Below the pieces are notes generated by a model that was not told the origin of the DNA, did no database searches, and worked only from the letters and a program-made list of their open reading frames with translations. A stretch of DNA of 64,000 nucleotides from the NCBI GenBank assembly GCA_002238685.1, contig MPMV01000013.1:32490-96489 (forward strand), written 5' to 3'. This DNA is from a bacterium EF100-94H03 bin56. GTDB taxonomy: Bacteria > Pseudomonadota > Alphaproteobacteria > SP197. Positions 47,907-54,147 of this stretch are shown here, piece after piece; within the stretch, counting starts at the first letter, position 1, and each line of letters begins with the position of its first letter. Position numbers and translations under genes: made by a program.

Positions 47907-48557
47907 ATGATCGTGTCGTTCTTGAACCAGAAGGGCGGCGTCGGGAAGACGACGCTGGCCGTCCACACCGCGGCCGCGGTGGCTCTCGCCGGGCACAGGG
48001 TGGTCCTCGTGGACGCCGATCCGCAGGGCTCCGCCCTCGACTGGCTGGCCTCGCGCGAGGCCGAACCCCTCTTCCCGGTCGTCGGCATGCCGCGGCCGGT
48101 GCTGCACCGCCAGGTGGCGGACCTGGCGGCGGGGTGCGATCTCCTGGTGATCGACGGGCCGCCGACGCTCACCGACATCGCCCGCTCGGCGATGCTGGCG
48201 AGCGATCTCGTGCTGATCCCCGTGACGCCCTCGCCCTACGACGTGTGGGCGGCCGGCGAGCTCGTCCGCCTGATCGACGAGGTGCGGGTCGTGCGCGACG
48301 ACCTGGTGGCCCGGTTCGTGATCTCGCGCAAGATCGTCGGCACGGCCATCGGGCGCGATGTCGAGGAGGCGCTGAAGGCGTGGCCGTCGGTGCCGGTGCT
48401 GGAGGCCGTCGTCTCCCAGCGCGTGGTCTTCGCCGAAACCGCGGCGTCCGGCTCCACCGCGGTCGAGACCGGGCGCGACGCCAAGGCGGTCCGGGAGATC
48501 GAGGATCTGCGCGATGCTGTCGTCGCGGCGGCCTTCTCGGGGAGGCAGGTGGCATGA
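47907..48557 (+). CDS. parA: ParA family partition ATPase (type Ib, no HTH)
   Basis: Deviant Walker ATPase that positions plasmid DNA. Deviant Walker A KGGVGKTTLA at residue 10, then LVDADPQGSALDW, LLVIDGPPTL (Walker B) and VLIPVTPSPYDVWAA. At 216 residues it lacks the N-terminal DNA-binding domain of type Ia ParA. The ATG follows AAAGGAGG. It overlaps the RHH gene by ATGA, giving a two-gene partition operon. Confidence 0.92.
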   Translation: MIVSFLNQKGGVGKTTLAVHTAAAVALAGHRVVLVDADPQGSALDWLASREAEPLFPVVGMPRPVLHRQVADLAAGCDLLVIDGPPTLTDIARSAMLASDLVLIPVTPSPYDVWAAGELVRLIDEVRVVRDDLVARFVISRKIVGTAIGRDVEEALKAWPSVPVLEAVVSQRVVFAETAASGSTAVETGRDAKAVREIEDLRDAVVAAAFSGRQVA

Positions 48558-48778
48558 CGAAGAAGGTCGTCGCGATCGCCAGCTCGCCCAGGGCCGGCGA
48601 TGCGAGGAAATCCGCCGAGGCCTGGGTCCGCTGTGCGACACCGGGGAGGCCGTTCAAGCGTCTCACGGTCGAGGTCGACGAGGCCCTCCACCGGCGCCTG
48701 CGCCTTCGTGCCGCGGGCGAAGGCCGCAGCATGACGGCGATCGTGCGCGAGCTCCTCGAGGGCGGGTGTCCGGAGTGA
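48554..48778 (+). CDS. Ribbon-helix-helix partition partner (ParB/ParG-like)
   Basis: A 74-residue protein with a mobile basic N terminus and a C-terminal ribbon-helix-helix: FKRLTVEVDEALHRRLRLRA then GRSMTAIVRELLE. This layout is that of the small centromere-binding partners of type Ib ParA (ParG/Omega-like), which bind arrays of short direct repeats and often repress their own operon. Immediately downstream lies the first array of seven 8-bp repeats. ATGA overlap with parA. Confidence 0.78.
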   Translation: MTKKVVAIASSPRAGDARKSAEAWVRCATPGRPFKRLTVEVDEALHRRLRLRAAGEGRSMTAIVRELLEGGCPE

Positions 48779-48781
48779 CCT

Positions 48782-48837
48782 CGCGCATTTTCGCATTCGC
48801 GACTTTTCGCAAATTCGCATTTTCGCAAATGCGCAAC
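48782..48837 (+). repeat. Array 1: seven tandem 8-bp repeats
   Basis: Seven contiguous 8-base units with consensus TTCGCATT: CGCGCATT, TTCGCATT, CGCGACTT, TTCGCAAA, TTCGCATT, TTCGCAAA, TGCGCAAC. It begins 3 bases after the RHH gene and ends just before the ribosome-binding site of the Cys-rich ORF. A likely centromere/operator for the RHH protein. Confidence 0.85.
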
Positions 48838-48857
48838 GCCAGGAGGGAGAGGATGGG

Positions 48858-49130
48858 ATGATGGACGCTGACGGGATGTTGCCCGCCCCGGCGGGCTTTC
48901 CGGTCTGCCGCGGGTGCGGCTGCTGGGAGTACGGGGCCTGCTGGGACGACGACGTCGGGGCCTGCTGGTGGGTCGAGGCCGATCTCTGTTCGCATTGCGC
49001 GGCTGGCGGCGTCGGGGAGCCGGCCGAGGCGGCCTCGCCGGCGCGACCCCATTCGCATTTTCACATTTTCGCCTTTGCGACTTTGCGCATTTTCGCAATT
49101 TCGCAACCCGGGGAGGTCATCCATGAGTGA
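48858..49130 (+). CDS. Small Cys-rich protein between the repeat arrays
   Basis: A 90-residue ORF starting with two ATGs after AGGAGGGAGAGG. The first half has CRGCGCWEYGAC, GACWW and DLCSHC, a repeated Cys pattern that could bind metal. The second half is encoded partly by array 2 and is low complexity (SHFHIFAFATLR), so it may be a nonfunctional tail. It ends 8 bases inside nrdJ. Similar small Cys-rich proteins are common on plasmids and phages, without known function. Confidence 0.6.
   Translation: MMDADGMLPAPAGFPVCRGCGCWEYGACWDDDVGACWWVEADLCSHCAAGGVGEPAEAASPARPHSHFHIFAFATLRIFAISQPGEVIHE
49052..49107 (+). repeat. Array 2: seven tandem 8-bp repeats
   Basis: Units TTCGCATT, TTCACATT, TTCGCCTT, TGCGACTT, TGCGCATT, TTCGCAAT, TTCGCAAC: same unit length, number, phase and closing GCAAC as array 1, 270 bases away. 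It ends 3 bases before the GGGGAGG ribosome-binding site of nrdJ, so a bound protein could control nrdJ. Confidence 0.85.
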
Positions 49131-51462
49131 TCAGAACGTCACTCTGGCGCCCGCGCCGATATCGACGCAGATCTGGGGAATGAAGTACCGCTTCGGTGGT
49201 GGGCCAGGCGGCGAGGGACGCGACGCCACCATCCCGGCGACCTGGCGGCGCATTGCGCGCGCTCTCGCCGCGGTCGAGGACGAGGCCGTTCGTCCGGAGG
49301 TGGAGACCCGGTTCCGGGAGGCCCTGGAGGGCTTCCGGTTCCTGCCGGCCGGGCGGATCGTCGCCGGTGCCGGCACCGACCGGAACGTCACACTCTTCAA
49401 CTGCTTCGTCATGGGGACGATCCCCGACGACATGTCCGGGATCTTCGAGAACCTGAAGGAGGCGGCGCTCACCATGCAGGCGGGTGGCGGGATCGGCTAC
49501 GACTTCTCGACCCTGCGGCCGAAGGGCGCCGCCGTGAAGGGTGTGGGCGCCGACGCATCCGGACCGCTGCCCTTCATGGACTGCTGGGATTCCATGTGCC
49601 GCACCATCATGAGCGCCGGCAGCCGGCGGGGCGCGATGATGGCGACCATGCGCTGCGATCATCCCGACATCGAGGCCTTCATCGACGCCAAGCAGGAAGC
49701 GGGACGCCTGCGCATGTTCAACCTCTCGGTGCTTGTCACCGACGCCTTCATGGCGGCGGTCGAGGCGGACGGAGCCTGGGACCTCTCCTTCGACGGGGTC
49801 GTCCATGGCACGCGCGGCGCCCGCGAACTGTGGGACCGGATCATGCGCGGCACCTACGCCTGTGCCGAACCCGGCGTCATCTTCATCGACCGCATCAACC
49901 GGCGGAACAACCTCCACTACTGCGAGACCATCTCCGCCACCAACCCGTGTGGCGAGCAGCCCCTGCCGCCCTACGGCGCCTGTCTGCTGGGCTCCATCAA
50001 CCTGACGCGCTTCATCACCGACCCCTTCGGAGATGAGGCGCGGTTCGACGCGGAGGCATTCTCCCGCACGGTCGAGGCCGCGGTGCGGATGATGGACAAC
50101 GTCATCGATGTCTCCCGATTCCCCCTCGAGGAACAGCGCCAGGAGGCTCTCGCCAAGCGCCGCATCGGCCTGGGCGTCACCGGTCTTGCCGACGCGCTCA
50201 TCATGATGAAGGCGCACTATGGCAGCGAGCGGGCCCGGGAGATGGCCGGGACCTGGCTCGCCAGGCTGCGACGGCAGGCCTACCTGGCGTCGATCCGGCT
50301 CGCCTCGGAGAAGGGACCGTTCCCGCTCTTCGACCGCGACGCCTACCTGGCCGGCGAATCGATGGCCGAACTCGACGGCGACGTCCGCCAGGCGCTGGGC
50401 CGGCACGGGATCCGGAACGCGCTGCTGACGTCGATCGCGCCGACCGGCACCATTTCTCTCTTCGCCAACAACATCTCGTCGGGCCTCGAGCCGGTCTTCG
50501 CGTTCTCCTACACCCGCCACGTCCTGCTCCCCGACGGAACCAGGCGGAGCGAGGAGGTGACCGACTACGCGGTTCGCCTGTGGCGGCACCTGCGCGGCGA
50601 GGATGCGCCGCTGCCGGACTACTTCGTCGACGCCCAGCAGCTGCGTCCGACCGATCATGTGGCCATGCAGGCCACGGTCCAGGAGTACATCGACAGCTCC
50701 ATCTCCAAGACCATCAACGTGCCCGAGGAAATTCCCTTCGAGGACTTCAAGGGCGTCTACCTCGAGGCATACCGGGGCGGGTGCAAGGGCTGCACGACCT
50801 ATCGGCCGAACGACGTCACCGGCGCCGTCCTCGAGACCGGGACGGAGACCAGGGAGCCGCAGCTGGCGTTGGAGGAGACTCCGTCGGAAACCCCGGGCGA
50901 CGCCTTTGAGACCGCGGGCGTCATCCACCTCACGCAGCCCCTCGACCGGCCCGAGGTCCTGCCCGGGCAGACCTACAAGCTGCGCTGGCCGGAGAGCGAC
51001 CACGCGATCTACCTCACCGTCAACGACGTGGTCCGGGACAGCCGTAGATGCCCGTTCGAAGTGTTCATCAACTCGAAGAACATGGATCACTACGCCTGGA
51101 CGCTGGGCCTCACACGGATGATCTCGGCGGTGTTCCGGCGGGGCGGCGACGTCAGCTTCGTGGTCGAGGAGCTGAAGGCCGTCTTCGATCCCCGTGGCGG
51201 GTCCTGGATGAACGGACGCTACGTGCCCTCGCTGCTGGCGGCGCTCGGCGAGGTCCTCGAGGAGCACATGCGGCGGATCGGCTTCATCGCGGCCGATGAC
51301 GAGCCGGTTCTCTCCGGCGAGGCGGGCGCAAAGGTCGTGGCGATTTCCGGGGCAGGCGGCGGCAGGGCGCCCGCCGCATGCCCGCGGTGCAGCCAGCCGT
51401 CGCTGATCCACCAGGAGGGCTGCGCGATGTGCACGTCGTGCGGATACTCGAAGTGCGCGTGA
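49123..51462 (+). CDS. nrdJ: Adenosylcobalamin-dependent (class II) ribonucleotide reductase
   Basis: Makes deoxyribonucleotides using an AdoCbl-generated thiyl radical, oxygen-independent. The 779-residue protein has TLFNCFVMG (redox Cys), the GGGIGYDFSTLRP loop, NPCGEQPLPPYGAC with the radical Cys, RRIGLGVTGLADAL, SIAPTGTISL, KTINVPEEI and a C-terminal Cys motif (CPRCSQ ... CAMCTSCGYSKC). ATG at 49123 follows GGGGAGG. Carried by the element directly behind repeat array 2, which suggests a maintenance-linked function; it depends on host B12. Confidence 0.95.
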   Translation: MSDQNVTLAPAPISTQIWGMKYRFGGGPGGEGRDATIPATWRRIARALAAVEDEAVRPEVETRFREALEGFRFLPAGRIVAGAGTDRNVTLFNCFVMGTIPDDMSGIFENLKEAALTMQAGGGIGYDFSTLRPKGAAVKGVGADASGPLPFMDCWDSMCRTIMSAGSRRGAMMATMRCDHPDIEAFIDAKQEAGRLRMFNLSVLVTDAFMAAVEADGAWDLSFDGVVHGTRGARELWDRIMRGTYACAEPGVIFIDRINRRNNLHYCETISATNPCGEQPLPPYGACLLGSINLTRFITDPFGDEARFDAEAFSRTVEAAVRMMDNVIDVSRFPLEEQRQEALAKRRIGLGVTGLADALIMMKAHYGSERAREMAGTWLARLRRQAYLASIRLASEKGPFPLFDRDAYLAGESMAELDGDVRQALGRHGIRNALLTSIAPTGTISLFANNISSGLEPVFAFSYTRHVLLPDGTRRSEEVTDYAVRLWRHLRGEDAPLPDYFVDAQQLRPTDHVAMQATVQEYIDSSISKTINVPEEIPFEDFKGVYLEAYRGGCKGCTTYRPNDVTGAVLETGTETREPQLALEETPSETPGDAFETAGVIHLTQPLDRPEVLPGQTYKLRWPESDHAIYLTVNDVVRDSRRCPFEVFINSKNMDHYAWTLGLTRMISAVFRRGGDVSFVVEELKAVFDPRGGSWMNGRYVPSLLAALGEVLEEHMRRIGFIAADDEPVLSGEAGAKVVAISGAGGGRAPAACPRCSQPSLIHQEGCAMCTSCGYSKCA

Positions 51463-51502
51463 GGCGGTGATGACAGCGCGAAACGGACGCGACGGGCCCC
51501 GG

Positions 51503-51739
51503 TCAGTTGAAGCGGAACGGCGGCGTGGAACGAAGGATCGGGGCGAGATCGAAGGCCAGCGCGAAGGCGACGGCAGTCACGATCGCGGCCATGAACATCC
51601 CGAGCCAGGGAGGGCGGCGACCGGGGAGGCGGGGCCAGAAGACAAGGAGCCAGAATACAGCGAACGCGGCGATGGCGACTCCTGTCGCAGCGGGCTGGAG
51701 GAGGGCGGTGGCGGAGGTGAGGTGATCCCCAATGCTCAT
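51503..51739 (-). CDS. Small two-helix membrane protein
   Basis: A 78-residue ORF opposite to its neighbours. Two hydrophobic helices, about residues 19-36 (GVAIAAFAVFWLLVFW) and 46-65 (LGMFMAAIVTAVAFALAF), separated by a Pro/Arg-rich turn PRLPGRRPPW. ATG at 51739 has only a weak GAGG at close spacing. It overlaps the start of the plus-strand membrane ORF by 18 bases; they may be a divergent pair or one may be spurious. No family recognised. Confidence 0.45.
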   Translation of the reverse strand: MSIGDHLTSATALLQPAATGVAIAAFAVFWLLVFWPRLPGRRPPWLGMFMAAIVTAVAFALAFDLAPILRSTPPFRFN

Positions 51740-52222
51740 GACCTCGAGTGCTCCGCGTTCCTGTCGTTCTGGATGATGCTCTGGCTTGTGCTGTTGACGG
51801 GGGCGATGTCCGAACAGTTGGCGGTGGGAGCATACCTTGTCTGGGCAGGGGTGGGCTATGTGCCTCTGTTCGCTCTCGGGTTCCTGCTAGGTCGCAGGGA
51901 ACCCGTGGGCGACGGGGATCGATCGTGGCACCTGGTGGGCTTTGGATGCCGGATGACGGTGTTGCTGATTGCGGGCGGGTTCATGGTCCAAGGCCTTGCG
52001 GGAGCTGGTGAGGAGGCGTGGGCAGGGTGGGAGCCGCCGCTGCTGTGGGTGCCGGCGCTCCTCCTGCCGGCCATAGCCGTGGGCGGCGGGTTCGACGGGG
52101 CGCTGCTGGGCGAGATCGCCAACGGGCTTCCCAAGCGGACTCCCTGGCACGCCGTTCGCTTCATCGTTTCGGAGCGCCGGCGGGTGGCGGCGGGGAGAAG
52201 GCAACGGGAAACCAAATCATGA
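51722..52222 (+). CDS. Predicted membrane protein
   Basis: A 166-residue protein with four predicted hydrophobic segments (FLSFWMMLWLVLLTGAM, AYLVWAGVGYVPLFALGF, TVLLIAGGFMVQGLAGA, LLWVPALLLPAIAVGGG) and a basic tail. The GTG start at 51722 lies 4 bases after GGAGG; the frame is open further left but that part has the composition of noncoding sequence. The stop overlaps a 28-codon leader ORF (52219-52305) by ATGA. Unknown function. Confidence 0.55.
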   Translation: MIPNAHDLECSAFLSFWMMLWLVLLTGAMSEQLAVGAYLVWAGVGYVPLFALGFLLGRREPVGDGDRSWHLVGFGCRMTVLLIAGGFMVQGLAGAGEEAWAGWEPPLLWVPALLLPAIAVGGGFDGALLGEIANGLPKRTPWHAVRFIVSERRRVAAGRRQRETKS

Positions 52223-52279
52223 CGATACGCACTCTTCTCGGGGAGAGCGGGGTCGGGGATTTCCCGGGACCTGGAGACG

Positions 52280-52308
52280 GCACACAACGGAGGATTGAAC
52301 GATGAGCG
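52280..52308 (+). repeat. Leader copy A (translation-start repeat)
   Basis: ACACAACGGAGGATTGAACG directly followed by ATGAGCG. Copies B and C (53665-53699, 54113-54147) are nearly identical. All three place GGAGG eight bases before an ATGAGCG start. Here it also ends the 28-codon ORF 52219-52305, whose stop overlaps the next start. Confidence 0.75.
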
Positions 52309-52913
52309 TTCACCTGGTCGAGGCGGGTGAGCGCACCAATCCTTCGCGGACCTCCTGGTGGAGGTGGTGGTGTCGGAACGCGGAGGGCATCGCGGCTGTC
52401 GGCGTGGCTGTGATGGCGGCGACGTGGTTCCTGACGGTGGTGGCGGCGTGGGTGGCATGGCACGCATGGGAGGGTGTGCCGGTGCTGCGATCTCTCGATG
52501 TCGTCTCGACAGAGGATGTTCACGTGGTGCGGGGCCTTGTACCGGTCGGCGTCGAGGGCGGCGGGGTCTGGTCGCTCGGCATGGTCGTGACATGCGGTAA
52601 GGCGACAGGCGACCTCGTTGTGCACCTCCACTTCGGCGGCTTCCCGGCCTACGTGTCCGTACAGCCGATGGTGCGGACGGCGAACGGCGTGAAGATCCGG
52701 TTCGGCGCCGAGCTGTCGCCCGGGGACGATGCAAGGTTCGGTTTGCATTCGCAGGTCCTGGAGGATGATGGCGATGTGGCGAACTTCATCGACGCCGCCT
52801 TCGTGCGTGGCGTGTGGATTTCGAACGGGCACGCTGGCTTCAGGAACGGTGTGCCGGCAGACGAGAACGTGGCGGCGGTGGCTGGGCTCCTCGACTGCGC
52901 AGGAGGCGGGTGA
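52302..52913 (+). CDS. Membrane-anchored exported protein, paralogue of the 56.8-kb protein
   Basis: A 203-residue protein: short cytosolic segment (SWWRWWCRNAEGI), one membrane helix (about residues 28-50) and an exported domain. The domain (LGMVVTCGKATGDLVVHLHF, GLHSQVLEDDGDVANFIDAA, VWISNGH, ADENVAAVAGLLDCAG) aligns along its length with the protein at 56782-57336, including a Cys near residue 95 and one near the C terminus that may form a disulfide. No known family recognised. It starts in leader copy A. Confidence 0.65.
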   Translation: MSVHLVEAGERTNPSRTSWWRWWCRNAEGIAAVGVAVMAATWFLTVVAAWVAWHAWEGVPVLRSLDVVSTEDVHVVRGLVPVGVEGGGVWSLGMVVTCGKATGDLVVHLHFGGFPAYVSVQPMVRTANGVKIRFGAELSPGDDARFGLHSQVLEDDGDVANFIDAAFVRGVWISNGHAGFRNGVPADENVAAVAGLLDCAGGG

Positions 52914-52914
52914 C

Positions 52915-53040
52915 GTGCCGGTGCTGATCCACCGGGACGAGTGCACGACGTGCCCGTCGTGCGGCTGCCCGGCATGCGCGCGAGGTGACGGTGATCTCAG
53001 GATCGGGGAGGGGTGGCGGCATGGCGATGAGTATGAGTGA
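52915..53040 (+). CDS. Very small Cys-rich protein
   Basis: A 41-residue ORF from GTG 52915, eight bases after AGGAGG, immediately behind the preceding stop. It carries CTTCPSCGCPAC, three CxxC-type spacings that could bind zinc or an iron-sulfur cluster, then a polar tail. It overlaps the next gene's start. The strong ribosome-binding site is the main support. Confidence 0.5.
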   Translation: MPVLIHRDECTTCPSCGCPACARGDGDLRIGEGWRHGDEYE

Positions 53041-53689
53041 GCGGATCGACCGGGCGCTGAAGTCGAGAGATCCGTGTGTCTTCTTCGACGCGGCGGGTGG
53101 TCTGCCGGCGGGCGTGGGCAAGGACGCCCTGAGCTCCGCGATCATGGCGGTAGGGCATGATTGCGGGCTCGCTGCCGACGAAGTCGACGTGCTCTCCTTC
53201 CTGGTGTCGGTGACCCAGACCCGCGAATGGCGGGGAACAAAGGCATGGCCGCGGGTGCGGGCGAGGGCGGTGGACATTGCCAGGTACTACCAGATGGATG
53301 CGCGGAGGGTCGTGGAGGCCGAGCGCAGTCTCGCCGGCAAGGGATGGGTCGGCATGGCTTCGGGCGCGCGAGGCGGAGCGGGTTCTCCCCGGGTGGGGAG
53401 TGAGACGGACGAACTCTGCCTGCGGCCGCTGCTCGAGCGCTGGGCGACCATCTGCCACATGGTCGTGGCGGGCGTGGCGACGAGGAGGGCGGTGAACCAT
53501 CTGCGCGCGGCTATCGAGTGGCGGGCGGATGGTCTTGGGCGGGAGAATACCCAGGGCGAGGTGGAGGAGTCCGGCCTCTACGCGACATTGGCGGATCTGG
53601 CCGTCGAGTGCGACCGGCTCCTGCTGTCACTGGAAGTCCTGATCGCCGTGCCCGTGGAGTTCGACGACGACACACAACCGGAGGACTGA
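53021..53689 (+). CDS. RepC N-terminal-domain-like protein (no C-terminal domain)
   Basis: A 222-residue protein that resembles the first half of the RepC at 44684: AAGGLPAGVGKDALSSAIMA, the WPRVRARAVDIARYYQMDAR winged-helix segment, VVEAERSLAGKGWVGMASG and ELCLRPLLERWATI match GLPPGVSRTDL, VWVSVSRMAHDLGVSRQR, VERQLAEAGWLSHRDSG and GVQLGALGARYSEL. The DNA-binding part would be kept while the C-terminal replication domain is absent. It may be a regulator or competitor of replication (inference). ATG at 53021 follows GGGGAGGGG. Confidence 0.6.
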   Translation: MAMSMSERIDRALKSRDPCVFFDAAGGLPAGVGKDALSSAIMAVGHDCGLAADEVDVLSFLVSVTQTREWRGTKAWPRVRARAVDIARYYQMDARRVVEAERSLAGKGWVGMASGARGGAGSPRVGSETDELCLRPLLERWATICHMVVAGVATRRAVNHLRAAIEWRADGLGRENTQGEVEESGLYATLADLAVECDRLLLSLEVLIAVPVEFDDDTQPED

Positions 53690-53699
53690 ACGATGAGCG
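53665..53699 (+). repeat. Leader copy B (translation-start repeat)
   Basis: GACGACACACAACCGGAGGA then CTGAACGATGAGCGA. It overlaps the last codons and stop of the RepC-like gene and provides the start of the next gene. One inserted C and a few substitutions distinguish it from copies A and C. Confidence 0.75.
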
Positions 53700-54058
53700 A
53701 TGACGCGAAGACGGCGGCGGAGGACCCGAAGGCCCGGAAGACATGGCGGTGCCCGCCCGGACTGTGGCGGCGGTGGAAGGAGGGGCTGCCTCCGGGTTCG
53801 GATGCCGTGCGCCAGATGACGGGCCGCGTCGCCGCGATGGTCCGCAATGTCGAGCGGCAGAAGGAGCGGGAGACCCGCACAGTGTCCTATGCGCTTCCTG
53901 CGGCGATGGCGGACGCGGTGGCGGTGGCGGCCGAGGCGCGTGGCATGTCTCCGTCGGAATGGGCGGCGGAGGCTCTCGCGATGGCGCTCGCGCACTGCGA
54001 GGGCGTCGAGCCGGTGTCTGACCGGGGAGGGCTCGATGACGGCGCGCGGCGGACGTGA
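53693..54058 (+). CDS. Small RHH-like DNA-binding protein
   Basis: A 121-residue basic protein. The C-terminal half, TVSYALPAAMADAVAVAAEA then GMSPSEWAAEALAMAL, has the strand-helix-helix pattern of Arc/CopG proteins. The N-terminal half (TWRCPPGLWRRWKEGLPPGS) is unfamiliar. It starts in leader copy B. Possibly a regulator of the cargo genes. Confidence 0.55.
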   Translation: MSDDAKTAAEDPKARKTWRCPPGLWRRWKEGLPPGSDAVRQMTGRVAAMVRNVERQKERETRTVSYALPAAMADAVAVAAEARGMSPSEWAAEALAMALAHCEGVEPVSDRGGLDDGARRT

Positions 54059-54112
54059 CGGGAGGCCGCCGGCGAGGCGGGCGGTGCCGTCACGATGTTT
54101 CCGGGTCATGGC

Positions 54113-54147
54113 GACGACACACACAACGGAGGATCGAACGATGAGCG
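54113..54147 (+). repeat. Leader copy C (translation-start repeat)
   Basis: GACGACACACACAACGGAGG then ATCGAACGATGAGCG, nearly the same as copy A. It is noncoding here and precedes the nuclease lipoprotein. Confidence 0.75.

Noticed and set aside
48782..49107. Repeat arrays as a CRISPR
   Set aside because: Units are 8 bases and contiguous without unique spacers, and there are no cas genes; they fit a protein-binding array instead.
49117..51411. 764-codon minus-strand open frame
   Set aside because: Antisense to nrdJ; long antisense frames are expected at this G+C content and the product has biased, feature-free composition.
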